NCBI GenBank assembly: GCA_036555325.1
Contig: DATBLQ010000052.1
Coordinates: forward strand, 1-64,000
Direction: 5' to 3'
Origin: DATBLQ01 sp036555325
GTDB taxonomy: Bacteria > Pseudomonadota > Alphaproteobacteria > Rhizobiales > Aestuariivirgaceae
Length of the DNA: 64,000 nt
The notes beneath the pieces are model-generated. The model was not told the origin of the DNA and did not search any database. It was given only the letters and a program-made list of their open reading frames with translations. This document shows positions 1 to 9,914 of this stretch, one piece after another. Position numbers and translations under genes: made by a program. The first letter of the stretch is position 1; each line of letters opens with the position of its first letter.

Positions 1-284
1 GTGGATTGGGGAAGCCCCTCAGATACGCCCGACGGAGCGAACTACGTGCTCTGCCGCCCACCGGGTGATTACCGAAACTCCTTGGAGGTTTCCTCCATAA
101 GGAACGTTAGGGAATGTCGCGTATCGAGCGGGTAAAAAACGTCGGGTGGAGCGTTGCCGCTCTGCATGTTTCAAAAACAGCTGTTTAGCCCTCATCCGCA
201 GGGCAGCGGCGCTCCACTCTCCTTCTCACCCGGAGGCTTTTTACGAGCCGGCCGATCAAGAAACCGCGTCGCGGAAAACCGAAC
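1..284. other. Left-edge region without a recognised gene
   Basis: Nothing recognisable lies between the window edge and the clpB stop. The plus strand is open from base 1 to a TAA near base 133, but the translation resembles no family I know and no start is visible. Bases 85-98 can pair as a short hairpin around a central TT. No T-tract terminator is evident behind clpB. Confidence 0.4.
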
Positions 285-2882
285 CTACGCCGCCTGCGCC
301 TTGACCACATCGCCGTTGATCAGCAGCCCTTGCGCGCTCGCCGATACTTGCACCGTCTCGCCATCGGAGATGTCGCCGGCGAGAATCTTCTCCGCCAGCG
401 GATCCTGCAGGTGTCGTTGGATCACCCGCTTCAGCGGCCGTGCCCCGTACGCCGGATCGTAGCCCTTGTCCCCCAGCCATTCGCGCGCCGCCTTGTCGAG
501 CTTGATCGTGATCTTGCGTTCGGAGAGCAGCCGCCGCAACCGCTCGAGCTGTATGTCCACGATTTGTGTCATGTGCTCGCGCTTCAGCCGGTGGAAGAGG
601 ATGATATCGTCGAGCCGGTTCAGAAACTCCGGCCTGAAGTGGCTTCTCACCACCGCCATCACCTGGTCGCGAACCACATCCACATCCTGTTTCTCGCCAA
701 GGGAGACGAGAAACTCAGAGCCGAGGTTCGACGTCATGACGACGATGGTGTTCCTGAAGTCGACCGTGCGGCCGTGTCCGTCGGTCAGGCGGCCATCGTC
801 CAGCACCTGAAGCAGGATGTTGAAGACATCGGGGTGCGCCTTTTCGATCTCGTCGAACAGAACGACTTGATAGGGCCGCCGCCGCACTGCCTCGGTGAGA
901 GCGCCCCCCTCGTCATATCCAACATAGCCCGGAGGCGCGCCGATCAGCCGCGCCACGGAATGCTTCTCCATGTATTCCGACATGTCGATGCGGATGAGCG
1001 CATGCTCATCGTCGAACAGAAATTCGGCAAGCGCCTTGGTGAGCTCCGTTTTGCCAACCCCGGTCGGGCCGAGGAACATGAACGATCCGATCGGCCGGTT
1101 GGGATCCTGCAGTCCGGCCCGCGCGCGCCGCACGGCCGTGGAAACCGCCTTGACCGCCTCTTCCTGCCCCACGACCCGCTTGCTCAGCGACTCCTCCATT
1201 TTCAGAAGCTTCTCCCGCTCACCTTCGAGCATTCGGTCAACCGGAATCCCGGTCCACCGGGAGACGACCTGCGCCACGTGCTCCTCTGTCACCGCTTCCT
1301 CGACCATCTGGCGTCCTAAGGAAGCCGCCTCCACATCCTTGATCTTGCGTTCAAGTGTTGGAATGACCCCATAGGCAAGCTCGCCCGCCCGCGCCAGGTC
1401 ACCGCGTCGCTGCACCTGTTCAAGCTCGATCCGCGCCCGCTCCAGCTCCTCCTGCAATTTTCTCAGATTGGCGAGCTTCTCCTTCTCCGCCTGCCAAGCG
1501 GCGGTGAGTGCCGCGGCCTTTTCTTCAAGCTCCGCCAGCTCCTTCTCGAGCCTTTCCAGCCGCTCCTTCGACGCGCGGTCGCTTTCTTTCTTCAGTGCCT
1601 CCCGCTCGATTTTGAGCTGGATGATGCGCCGATCCAGTTCGTCCAGTTCCTCTGGTTTCGAATCGACCTGCATGCGCAGCCGCGCCGCTGCTTCATCCAT
1701 GAGATCGATGGCCTTGTCGGGAAGAAACCGGTCGGTGATGTAGCGATGCGACAGTTTCGCGGCCGCGACAAGCGCCGAATCGGTGATCCGCACTCCGTGA
1801 TGAAGTTCATACTTCTCCTTGATGCCGCGCAGGATCGAAATCGTATCCTCGACAGTGGGCTCATTCACGTAGACGGGCTGGAATCTGCGGGCGAGTGCAG
1901 CGTCTTTCTCCACATGCTTCTGATATTCATCGAGCGTTGTCGCTCCGATGCAGTGCAGCTCGCCTCGCGCCAGCGCCGGCTTGAGCAGGTTCGAAGCATC
2001 CATGGCTCCTTCGGCCTTGCCTGCCCCCACGAGCGTGTGCATTTCGTCTATGAACAGGATGACCCCGCCTGCTGCCGCCTGAATTTCCCCTAGAACCGCC
2101 TTCAGCCGTTCTTCGAACTCGCCGCGGTATTTCGCCCCGGCGATGAGTGCCCCCATGTCGAGCGCCATCAGCTTCTTGTCCGTCAGGCTCTCGGGCACAT
2201 CGCCATTGATAATTCGCAGCGCCAATCCTTCTGCGATTGCCGTCTTGCCCACCCCCGGCTCTCCGATCAGCACCGGATTGTTCTTGGTCCGCCGCGACAA
2301 GACCTGAATCGTGCGGCGAATTTCCTCGTCCCGCCCGATCACGGGATCAAGCTTGCCATTGCGTGCCGCCTCGGTGAGGTCGCGGGCATATTTCTTCAAT
2401 GCGTCATAGCTCTGTTCGGCCGATGCGCTGTCCGCTGTCCTGCCCTTGCGCAGCGAACTGATTGCCTTTTCGAGCGCCTGGGGCGTGACGCCGGCCGACT
2501 TGAGAATTTTCTGCGCCTCGCTTGGCTCTATGGCCAGCGCTTGAAGCATTCTCTCAACCGTGACGAAGCTGTCGCCCGCCTTGGTCGCGAGTTTCTGCGC
2601 CGTATCGAACACCCTTGCTGTTTCCGGAGCGAGGTAGACCTGTCCGGCCCCCGATCCTTCGACGCGCGGAATTTTGCTGAGTTGGGAATTGGTATCTCTC
2701 AGCGCTGCCTGTGGATCGCCGCCGGCAGCTCTGATGAGGCTTGCAGCCATGCCGTCTTCGTCATCCAGCAAGACTTTCAGCAGATGCTCGGGGCTGAAGC
2801 GCTGATGGCCCTCCCGTAAGGCAAGCGCCTGTGCCGACTGGACAAACCCGCGTGCCCGTTCGGTGAACTTTTCAAAATCCAT
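285..2882 (-). CDS. clpB: ATP-dependent disaggregase ClpB
   Basis: This is a Hsp100 chaperone that threads aggregated proteins through a hexameric ring, working with DnaK in the cytoplasm. The 865 residues match the family length. In order they show a Clp-N domain, a first AAA+ domain with Walker A GEPGVGKTA, a long coiled-coil middle domain rich in Glu, Lys and Leu (roughly residues 400-530), and a second AAA+ domain with GPTGVGKTE and the FLNRLDD sensor region. I chose the ATG at 2882 (MDFEKFTERARGF) over an upstream in-frame start because GGAGG sits six bases before it and it matches the usual ClpB N-terminus. It is the last gene of the leftward run. Confidence 0.97.
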   Translation of the reverse strand: MDFEKFTERARGFVQSAQALALREGHQRFSPEHLLKVLLDDEDGMAASLIRAAGGDPQAALRDTNSQLSKIPRVEGSGAGQVYLAPETARVFDTAQKLATKAGDSFVTVERMLQALAIEPSEAQKILKSAGVTPQALEKAISSLRKGRTADSASAEQSYDALKKYARDLTEAARNGKLDPVIGRDEEIRRTIQVLSRRTKNNPVLIGEPGVGKTAIAEGLALRIINGDVPESLTDKKLMALDMGALIAGAKYRGEFEERLKAVLGEIQAAAGGVILFIDEMHTLVGAGKAEGAMDASNLLKPALARGELHCIGATTLDEYQKHVEKDAALARRFQPVYVNEPTVEDTISILRGIKEKYELHHGVRITDSALVAAAKLSHRYITDRFLPDKAIDLMDEAAARLRMQVDSKPEELDELDRRIIQLKIEREALKKESDRASKERLERLEKELAELEEKAAALTAAWQAEKEKLANLRKLQEELERARIELEQVQRRGDLARAGELAYGVIPTLERKIKDVEAASLGRQMVEEAVTEEHVAQVVSRWTGIPVDRMLEGEREKLLKMEESLSKRVVGQEEAVKAVSTAVRRARAGLQDPNRPIGSFMFLGPTGVGKTELTKALAEFLFDDEHALIRIDMSEYMEKHSVARLIGAPPGYVGYDEGGALTEAVRRRPYQVVLFDEIEKAHPDVFNILLQVLDDGRLTDGHGRTVDFRNTIVVMTSNLGSEFLVSLGEKQDVDVVRDQVMAVVRSHFRPEFLNRLDDIILFHRLKREHMTQIVDIQLERLRRLLSERKITIKLDKAAREWLGDKGYDPAYGARPLKRVIQRHLQDPLAEKILAGDISDGETVQVSASAQGLLINGDVVKAQAA

Positions 2883-3016
2883 GTCGAACCTCCTTGCCCC
2901 GACCAGCATTTCGAAAGACGTGCTGTCCGGTCGATCCGGGGCGGAAGGAGTGTGCCTTTACTTGACCGCGGATTGAGACCGGCGACCGGCAACGCTGCAC
3001 CGCACCCCGTTCAGCA

Positions 3017-3044
3017 GATATAATATGGGCCACTCTTGCGGCAA
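3017..3044 (-). promoter_or_regulatory. Candidate clpB promoter
   Basis: On the minus strand, TTGCCG (3039-3044) lies 16 bases before TATATC (3017-3022), about 135 bases upstream of the clpB start. An overlapping CTTGCC...CCCAT resembles a heat-shock element, but its spacer is about four bases shorter than in known RpoH promoters, so a housekeeping-type reading is preferred. Weak evidence from sequence alone. Confidence 0.35.
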
Positions 3045-3180
3045 GGCACAGCGAGCTAATTTCCGCAAGCTCGACGACCGCCGAGCTGGATCTTCGTGGT
3101 TAACGATTTCACCTTGCACACCCGAGGCGGGACAAAGCCTTAAGGCAACCTGGCGGGGTTGTCCCTGAGGGGCGGACGCT

Positions 3181-3948
3181 TCAGTTGACCGTCGAGGAAT
3201 CGCTGTCGCTCGAGGCCGCAGGCGTCTCACCCTCCTGGGACGTTTGGGAGTCCTCGCGCCCACGCGGCCCACGCTGCTCGCGCATGGGGCGGCGGTCACG
3301 CTGCTGTCGGTCTCCGCCATTTGGCTGCCCCCCGCCTCCGTGCGGCCGCCGCAGGAACTGGGGCTGTGGTCCATCCCATCCGTCGGCCTCATCTTCGATC
3401 CGGGGTTGACGGCGCTGATCGCCGCCGCCGCGAGACTGATCGAACTGCTGTCGTGGTCGACCCTCGAATTCACGCCCACGCTGCTGACGCGTATCCCCGT
3501 CCGTCGCCGTGGGCTCACTTTGCGGAGCACCCGGCTCACCGGCGTTCCCACCAAAGCTTTCCGCCTCGCCGGAGGCTTCCACTTCACCGGTCTCCTCAAA
3601 CGATTCAGCCGAGTCTTCGTTTCCTGGTCGCCTGAACTGCTGTTGCTGCGCCATGTGCTGCTGGTTGTAGGCCTGGGCCGCTGCAAGAATGCGCAGATAG
3701 TGCTCAGCGTGCTGGTTGTAGCTTTCCGCCATCACTATGTCGCCCGAGGAATGGGCATCGCGGGCGAGCTGCATGTATTTTTCGGCAATCGTTTGCGCCG
3801 TGCCGCGGACCTTCACATCGGGTCCGTTGCTTTCGTAGACGCGGTTGATGGGATTGCCGCCCCCGCCTCCTCCCCCGCCTGGACGGCCGCCTCGTCCGCG
3901 GCCACGCGATCTTTTGTTGTGGTTGTGATTGTGCTGGCCTTGTCTCAT
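3181..3948 (-). CDS. DUF4167 family RNA-binding-like protein
   Basis: A 255-residue alphaproteobacterial protein of unknown biochemical function. The start at 3948 gives MRQGQHNHNHNKRSRGRGRGG, with AGAAG shortly upstream. The N-terminus is a His/Asn stretch followed by an RGG-like basic Gly-rich segment; residues about 30-95 form the conserved DUF4167 core (NPINRVYESNGPDVKVRGTA...IAEKYMQLARDA). The rest is low-complexity, Gln-, Glu- and Arg-rich, probably disordered. RGG-type composition suggests RNA contact, but that is inference. It sits between prmC and clpB, its usual place in Hyphomicrobiales. Confidence 0.85.
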   Translation of the reverse strand: MRQGQHNHNHNKRSRGRGRGGRPGGGGGGGGNPINRVYESNGPDVKVRGTAQTIAEKYMQLARDAHSSGDIVMAESYNQHAEHYLRILAAAQAYNQQHMAQQQQFRRPGNEDSAESFEETGEVEASGEAESFGGNAGEPGAPQSEPTATDGDTRQQRGREFEGRPRQQFDQSRGGGDQRRQPRIEDEADGWDGPQPQFLRRPHGGGGQPNGGDRQQRDRRPMREQRGPRGREDSQTSQEGETPAASSDSDSSTVN

Positions 3949-4389
3949 GATCTTCTCAGTCTCGCCTATGTTGCAATTGTTTGTCCCTAACCCTTCCACC
4001 ATGTCGCTCGGAACATGGTCCGCTCGCCCACGCCCGGGAGCACCTTAATCGCGGAATGCTCGTCGCCTAAAACGCCCTAGCAAACCACTGCCTGATCAAC
4101 TGAATAGAATTCTTGCCGTTCGATTCCTCGATAGCGTCTCACCCAACTTCTGGCATGTCGCGGCAGCGGCAATTTATGCGCGCACCGCCTCCTCCTGTCG
4201 GAAGCACTTGCCATTTGGTCGCACCCTGTTGGTCTGTTCGTCGGAGGTCACTACGGCTTCCTGCCCGCTCCGACCCGTCAACAATGGCACAACGCTGTAT
4301 GGAAGGGTGTCTTCTCTGCTATCGAGCCTAGCCTGTTGCGCAACACTTTCCAACTTATTTTTGGCTGTCCCGTCGCCTGGGTGCCAAAT
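3949..4389. other. Intergenic region, no gene seen
   Basis: About 440 bases between the DUF4167 start and the prmC stop. Short plus-strand open frames here have no family resemblance, no good ribosome binding site and Ser/Arg/Pro-rich out-of-frame composition. It presumably carries the DUF4167 promoter; no clear boxes or terminator could be picked out. Confidence 0.5.
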
Positions 4390-5256
4390 CTAACGATTCT
4401 GAAACATTAATACACGGGTTATTCCGGCAAGATCGGCCGCGCGGGCCGGCGCCGCAAGCGGCATCTTTAGTCCGCAACTGAGCATGATATCCGTGATTTC
4501 CGCCTCTTGCCCCCTGCCGATCTCAAGACAGGCATGCCCGCCGATTCTCAAGTAACTGCGGATGGTTCGCGCGATCTCGCGGTAAGAGTGCAGCCCGTCT
4601 CTGCCCCCGTCCAGCGCCTCCCTTGGCTCATAGAGAAAAACGTCCTTGGGCAAAGCCGGAATGTCGCCGTCCGAAACATAGGGCGGATTCGACACGATGA
4701 GATCAAAGCTGCCGCTAATTCTTTCGAACCAAAAGCTCTCGACGAGATCCACGCGATCGCCCACCCCATGCCGCAGGGCATTGGCTCGCGCGACTGCCAG
4801 CGCTTCCTCTGAAATATCGCTCCCAAGCCCCAGGCAGTCCGGCGCCTCCATGAGAAGGGTGATGATGATCGCTCCACTTCCCGTGCCGATGTCGGCGATT
4901 CGCAGCACGCCTCCCGAGTCGTTGGATCGGATGATCCTGAGTGCCGCATCGACCAATGTTTCGGTATCGGGACGGGGATCAAGCGTGTACGGACTGATCA
5001 GAAAATTGCGGCCGTAAAATTCCCGCTCGCCGATGAGCCGCGACACAGGCTCGCAGCGCGCCCGCCGCCGCACGAGCTCCTCGATCAGCGTCATCTCCCC
5101 ATCGCTGATTTGCCGATCGTCTTCTGCGATGAACTGCGCCAGCGACATCCCGGTCGCGTGCTGCACGATCAGCCGGGCATCAAGCTTTGCAGAAGTGATA
5201 CCTGCTCTTTCCAGTCGGCGTTTCACCGCAAGCATTGTTTCTGTAGCAGTTCTCAT
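4390..5256 (-). CDS. prmC: Release factor glutamine methyltransferase PrmC
   Basis: Methylates the glutamine of the GGQ motif in class 1 release factors using S-adenosylmethionine. The 288-residue protein has an N-terminal helical release-factor-binding domain and a Rossmann methyltransferase fold with the SAM-binding DIGTGSG (residues 122-128) and the diagnostic NPPY motif (190-193). Its ATG at 5256 overlaps the prfA stop in an ATGA, so enzyme and substrate are translationally coupled. Known earlier as HemK. Confidence 0.96.
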   Translation of the reverse strand: MRTATETMLAVKRRLERAGITSAKLDARLIVQHATGMSLAQFIAEDDRQISDGEMTLIEELVRRRARCEPVSRLIGEREFYGRNFLISPYTLDPRPDTETLVDAALRIIRSNDSGGVLRIADIGTGSGAIIITLLMEAPDCLGLGSDISEEALAVARANALRHGVGDRVDLVESFWFERISGSFDLIVSNPPYVSDGDIPALPKDVFLYEPREALDGGRDGLHSYREIARTIRSYLRIGGHACLEIGRGQEAEITDIMLSCGLKMPLAAPARAADLAGITRVLMFQNR

Positions 5257-6332
5257 GCGGCATCGGCCTCCGCCTGGGCGAGAAGCTCCGCTTGATGTTC
5301 GCGGTTTAAAGCTTCGATCAGCTCTTCGAGTGCGGCCCCCTGCAGCACCAGATCGAGTTTGTAGAGAGTGAGATTGATTCGGTGATCCGTAACTCGTCCC
5401 TGCGGAAAATTATAGGTGCGAATCCTCTCCGAGCGGTCGCCCGACCCGATTTGGCCGCGCCGCTGCGCCGTGCGCTGCGCATCAAGTCTCTGCCTCTCTC
5501 TCTCATAAAGCCTGGCGCGGAGAATCTTCAGCGCCTTCGCCTTGTTCTTGTGCTGTGACTTCTCATCCTGCTGAGCCACGACAAGGCCGGTCGGAATATG
5601 GGTGATCCGGACGGCACTGTCGGTCGTATTTACCGATTGCCCGCCGGGTCCCGAAGACCGGTAGACGTCAATCCTCAAATCTTTATCCTCGATCGCAATA
5701 TCGACTTCCTCTGCTTCCGGCAGAACCGCCACCGTTGCAGCCGAGGTGTGAATGCGCCCTTGTGCCTCCGTATCCGGCACCCGCTGTACCCGGTGCACTC
5801 CCGATTCAAACTTGAGCTGCGCGTAGACGCCCTGGCCTGCAATGTTGGCGATAATCTCCTTATAGCCTCCATGATCGCCTTCGCTCGCGGAGATGATGTC
5901 CACCCTCCAGTTTTTGAGTGCCGCATAGCGCTGGTACATTCTGAATAAATCGCCGGCAAACAATGCCGCCTCATCCCCTCCCGTCCCTGCCCGAACCTCG
6001 AGTATGACGTTGCGTTCATCGGCCGCGTCCTTTGGCAAGAGGAGAAGCCTGAGTTTCTGTTCCAGCGCATCGATCTTGGTGTCGAGCGCCGGTCTCTCCG
6101 CTTGCGCCATTTCCGCAAGCTCGCCTCCCCCCGAAATCATTTCATCAAGCCCCGCACGTTCGGCGAGGGCGGTCCGATAAGCCTCTGCCGCCACCGCCAG
6201 CGGTTGCAGATCGGCATACTCCTTCGACAACCTGACGAAAGTCTCCCCTTCCGCTCCCTGGGAAAGACTCGTCTCGAGCGTTTTGAACCGCTCGATGATG
6301 CGATCGATTTTCTCAGTCTTCAGAATGCTCAT
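5253..6332 (-). CDS. prfA: Peptide chain release factor 1
   Basis: Recognises UAA and UAG in the ribosomal A site and triggers peptide release. At 359 residues it is full length. The codon-recognition tripeptide appears as P-D-T (186-188) in the block RVPDTEAQGRIHTSA, and the catalytic GGQ is at 230-232 in SSGPGGQSVN. The RF1-type tripeptide separates it from RF2. It lies directly upstream of prmC with a four-base overlap and downstream of the RodZ-like gene. Confidence 0.97.
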   Translation of the reverse strand: MSILKTEKIDRIIERFKTLETSLSQGAEGETFVRLSKEYADLQPLAVAAEAYRTALAERAGLDEMISGGGELAEMAQAERPALDTKIDALEQKLRLLLLPKDAADERNVILEVRAGTGGDEAALFAGDLFRMYQRYAALKNWRVDIISASEGDHGGYKEIIANIAGQGVYAQLKFESGVHRVQRVPDTEAQGRIHTSAATVAVLPEAEEVDIAIEDKDLRIDVYRSSGPGGQSVNTTDSAVRITHIPTGLVVAQQDEKSQHKNKAKALKILRARLYERERQRLDAQRTAQRRGQIGSGDRSERIRTYNFPQGRVTDHRINLTLYKLDLVLQGAALEELIEALNREHQAELLAQAEADAA

Positions 6333-6382
6333 GCGGGGCTGGTATGCCGGGCTCGATACCGCCCGTCAACAAGGCAGGCGGC

Positions 6383-7435
6383 CTAGCCGCGCGTGTCGAT
6401 AAGCTTTGAAACGGAAAGCGGTTTTCCCACCACGATTTCGCCGGGCGTTCCGATCGATCCGCGGTCGATTCCATCGATTTCATAGGTAATCGCCCCGCCG
6501 TCCCGTGAGATGATCACAAGATCGTCGCGATCGGGCACCAAATAACTGCCGCCTTTTTTGAGCGTCTGCGAGGCGATGATATTGCCGTGGGGATCTTCCA
6601 GTCGAAACCACGCCAAACCCGTGGCCTTGAGCACAATCCTGCCGGTCGCTTGCGGTGATACCGCCTCAGCCTTCTGGTTTGCCTTCACCTCGCCCGCATC
6701 TTCGCTGGTATCCGACCCTTTAAGCTGCTCGTTGATGAACGGCGCAAGATCGTCCAGACCCCCTTCGAGTTTGGGCCTTTCGGGCACTTGGGGGGCAGCC
6801 TCCACCGGCGTGACTGCGCTCAAATCCTCCGTCAGGGGAGATTCCTTCACTCTCACCTCAGAGCCATCGTCAGCTTTGCTGTTGAGCGACGCTGTGGGGA
6901 GCGAATCGACCCCCACCGCGATTTGTTCATCCTCCACTGGCGACAATAGCGCCGTGATCACGCCAAACAACATGACCGCACCGGCAACCGAGCCCGTAAT
7001 CGCGATCCCCCGCGCTGACATCGCCTGCTTGAGCACCCTTTCGAAGGGAATGATCTTGGCGCTCGACAATGGGGCTGGCGCACGGTTTCGCGACCGCGCA
7101 TTGGCAGGTGCCGGCGGCGGCAGGAACCGCGAATAATGCAGCGTCAAAGGTTCCGGATCGAAGCCCAGATAACACGCATAAATGCCCACCATGGCCAAAG
7201 CTTCGCTGCGCGGCGGCAACTTTGCGAGATCTCCCGTTTCAATCCCTTCGAGATGGCTCTCGTGAATGCCGAGCACGTTGGCAATATCTGTCGGCATGAG
7301 CCCGCGCCGCTCGCGTTCTCTTTGTAGGAACCAGCCGGCCTCTCCCGCCGGATCGATGCTACCGTCGGGCTTCAGCCGATAGGCAGGCCTCGCCGCGTGG
7401 TCAGCCTGATGCGTCTCGTTCATAGTCATACTCAC
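6383..7435 (-). CDS. RodZ-like membrane helix-turn-helix protein
   Basis: A 350-residue protein with a cytoplasmic Cro-type helix-turn-helix (about residues 32-95, with LGIHESHLEGIETGDL), a basic linker, one membrane span at about 144-164, and a periplasmic C-terminal DUF4115-type beta domain (about 270-345, with VLKATGLAWFRLED). This is the layout of RodZ, the MreB-linked cell-shape protein. Whether it sets rod shape here cannot be said. Gene order ptsP - this gene - prfA is on one strand, and it may share the operon. Confidence 0.82.
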   Translation of the reverse strand: MSMTMNETHQADHAARPAYRLKPDGSIDPAGEAGWFLQRERERRGLMPTDIANVLGIHESHLEGIETGDLAKLPPRSEALAMVGIYACYLGFDPEPLTLHYSRFLPPPAPANARSRNRAPAPLSSAKIIPFERVLKQAMSARGIAITGSVAGAVMLFGVITALLSPVEDEQIAVGVDSLPTASLNSKADDGSEVRVKESPLTEDLSAVTPVEAAPQVPERPKLEGGLDDLAPFINEQLKGSDTSEDAGEVKANQKAEAVSPQATGRIVLKATGLAWFRLEDPHGNIIASQTLKKGGSYLVPDRDDLVIISRDGGAITYEIDGIDRGSIGTPGEIVVGKPLSVSKLIDTRG

Positions 7436-7518
7436 ACGTTGCGACGCGACGGCCAGTCCCCTGGGGGACCAAACCTGTCAAGCAGCATGCCGCACAATGG
7501 TAAGCAACTTATGAACGT

Positions 7519-9783
7519 CTAGAGCGGGATGCCGTTGTCGGCCGCAAAGCGTTCGATATGGGGCCTCAGCGTTGGCTCAGGCCGGGCGAGCAGCGGATCG
7601 AGGAAATTGCGGAATTTCTGAAGATCGAGCGCTAATATCATGGACTTGACAGGGCCGATGGCCGCCGGTGTCATCGAAATTGACTTAAGACCCACCCCGA
7701 TGAGCGCCAGTGCCTCGATTGGCCGGCCCGCCATTTCTCCGCACAGATTTAGCGGCACCCCATGCGCCTGTGCCTTCATCGCCACTTCGCGGATGAGCGA
7801 GAGCACCCCCGGATGCAGCGTGTCATATCGCCCTTGCAGACGCGCATGCCCACGGTCGCTGGCAAATAAAAACTGCATGAGATCGTTTGAGCCGATCGAA
7901 ACAAAATCGACCTCTCTTAGCAGGCCGTCGAGCTGCCAAAGCAGCGCCGGTACTTCTATCATCGTTCCAAGCTTGACCGAGGTGGGCAGCTCGTAGCCGC
8001 GGGCCTTGAGTGCAGCCATAGAGCGTTCGACGACCTCCTTGGCGGCTTTGAATTCGCTGAATTCCGCCACCATCGGGAACATGAGTCTGAGCTCACGTCC
8101 TGCGGCTGCTCGCAAGAGCGCCCGCACCTGGAGTTCAAGCAGCGCGCGCCTTTCAAGCGACATCCGTATGGCCCGCCAGCCCATAGCCGGATTGTCCTCT
8201 TTGATTGGCCGCAGGTACGGCAGGTACTTGTCTGCACCGATGTCGAGAGTACGAAAGACGACGGGCTTGCCGTTCGACGCTTCAAGCACGGCCGAATAGT
8301 GTTTTATTTGTACCGATAGCCGCGGAAATGAAGCTGCCATCATGAATTGCAATTCTGTTCGATAAAGGCCGATTCCATCTGCTCCGGAGTCGTGCAAATG
8401 CGGCATATCGACCAAAAGACCCGCATTGATGCTGAGGCTGATCGAAACCCCGTCGAGCGTCCTCGCTGGAACATTCCGCAACGCGGCGTATTGGGCTTGC
8501 CTTCGGGCATAGAACCTTACCTTCTCGGCATAGGCCTGCTCGATGCTTGGCGGCGGCCGTACGTGGACATCACCCGACTGACCGTCGACAATGATCGGGT
8601 CTCCGGTGTCGACGATGTCGACAACGCCTTGGACCCGTCCGACCGCGGGTATTCCAAGCGCCCGCGCCACGATGGCCACGTGGCTCGTAGCACCTGCCTC
8701 CTCCAGAATGAGACCGCGGAGCTTCTGCCGGTCGTAATCGAGAAGCTCTGCTGGTCCCATACTGCGCGCAACCAGAATGGTGTCCTTCGGTAGATTGCCT
8801 TGCGCCGCCGTCCCGACTTGACCCGTTAGGATTCGCAGCAGCCGATAGGCCAGATCATCGAGATCGTTGAGCCGGTCCCGCAAATAGGGATCATCAATCC
8901 TCAGCATCCTTGCACGATTGTCGTTTTGTACTCTTTCAACCGCGCCCTCCGCCGTAAGACCTGTGTCGATTGCTTCACGCATCCGCCTGAGCCAACCGCG
9001 GTCGTGCGCGAACATTTTGAAGCTCTCCAGAATGTCGACATGTTCCGCCCCTCTCAGCCCCTCGGCATGGGTGATCAGCGTTTCCACGTTCTCCTGCAGG
9101 CTTTCCACCGCCTGTTCGAGTCGCTGTTTCTCGAGCGGAATGCTTTCCGCGATCAGATTCGTAATGACGATGCGCGGCTCATGCAGCACCACATGACCAA
9201 GTGCTATCCCTTCCGCCAGGTTGTTCCCCCTCAAATGATGGCTTCTGACGTGGGCGACATCGGCAGCAACAGCGAGCGCGACTTCTTCCAGTTCACCTGA
9301 GGCGATGACTTCGGCCAGCACCATGGCCGTCGTCTGCAGGGCCTCCTCTTCATCCTCCGAGTAGAGGCGGCTCGTGCGGTTCTGCACCACGAGAACACCG
9401 ATCGTGACACCCCCTCTGAGGATCGGCACGCCGAGGAACGAGTGGTAGATCTCTTCGCCGGTCTCCGGCAGATACTTGAACGCTGGATGCGACTGGGCGT
9501 CGGCCAGGTTTAGGAGCTGCGCCTCGGCTGCAATCGTGCCCACCAGACCTTCGCCGACCCTGAGCTTCGATTTGTGAACAGCTTCGCGTTTCAGGCCTTC
9601 GGTAGCATAGAGCTCGAGAAGCTGGCCCGGGCGCATGACATACAGCGAACACACCTCGGCAACCATGTTCGAGGCGATCAGCGTTACGATGGTGTCCAGC
9701 TTTTTCTGCGCCGTTTCTGGTCTTGCCATGACCTCGCGCAGTCGCCGGAGCAGTACGCGCGGGCCAAGGCTAGACAACGGCAT
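7519..9783 (-). CDS. ptsP: Phosphoenolpyruvate-protein phosphotransferase PtsP (EI-Ntr)
   Basis: First enzyme of the nitrogen-related phosphotransferase system, passing phosphate from PEP to NPr. The 754 residues comprise an N-terminal GAF domain (about 20-165), the PEP-utilising mobile domain with the phosphorylatable His in GATSHVAIVARALG, and the C-terminal PEP-binding TIM barrel with GSNDLMQF and LCGEMAG. The GAF domain separates it from sugar-type EI. I take the ATG at 9783 (MPLSSLGPRVLLRRLREVM), which matches relatives, rather than an upstream in-frame start. It lies next to lysC, as in other Hyphomicrobiales. Confidence 0.95.
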   Translation of the reverse strand: MPLSSLGPRVLLRRLREVMARPETAQKKLDTIVTLIASNMVAEVCSLYVMRPGQLLELYATEGLKREAVHKSKLRVGEGLVGTIAAEAQLLNLADAQSHPAFKYLPETGEEIYHSFLGVPILRGGVTIGVLVVQNRTSRLYSEDEEEALQTTAMVLAEVIASGELEEVALAVAADVAHVRSHHLRGNNLAEGIALGHVVLHEPRIVITNLIAESIPLEKQRLEQAVESLQENVETLITHAEGLRGAEHVDILESFKMFAHDRGWLRRMREAIDTGLTAEGAVERVQNDNRARMLRIDDPYLRDRLNDLDDLAYRLLRILTGQVGTAAQGNLPKDTILVARSMGPAELLDYDRQKLRGLILEEAGATSHVAIVARALGIPAVGRVQGVVDIVDTGDPIIVDGQSGDVHVRPPPSIEQAYAEKVRFYARRQAQYAALRNVPARTLDGVSISLSINAGLLVDMPHLHDSGADGIGLYRTELQFMMAASFPRLSVQIKHYSAVLEASNGKPVVFRTLDIGADKYLPYLRPIKEDNPAMGWRAIRMSLERRALLELQVRALLRAAAGRELRLMFPMVAEFSEFKAAKEVVERSMAALKARGYELPTSVKLGTMIEVPALLWQLDGLLREVDFVSIGSNDLMQFLFASDRGHARLQGRYDTLHPGVLSLIREVAMKAQAHGVPLNLCGEMAGRPIEALALIGVGLKSISMTPAAIGPVKSMILALDLQKFRNFLDPLLARPEPTLRPHIERFAADNGIPL

Positions 9784-9914
9784 GTCAGGCACCGTCCCTT
9801 CCCGTGCGTAAGGCCGGTTTGTGCCGATGTCGCCAGCAGATTTCAATGGGCATCATTCTATGCTGTCGCCTTGAGCTTGATGTCTGTGTTTCAGCACTCA
9901 CCGCGATAAATCCG

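Noticed and set aside
1..133. Open plus-strand frame at the left edge as the end of a gene
   Set aside because: No homology I recognise, no start visible, and other frames are open for a similar length.
3017..3046. Heat-shock sigma factor promoter for clpB
   Set aside because: CTTGCC and CCCAT are present but about four bases too close; a housekeeping promoter fits at least as well.
3244..3990. A 248-codon frame antisense to the DUF4167 gene
   Set aside because: Made by the low-complexity composition of DUF4167; a shadow.
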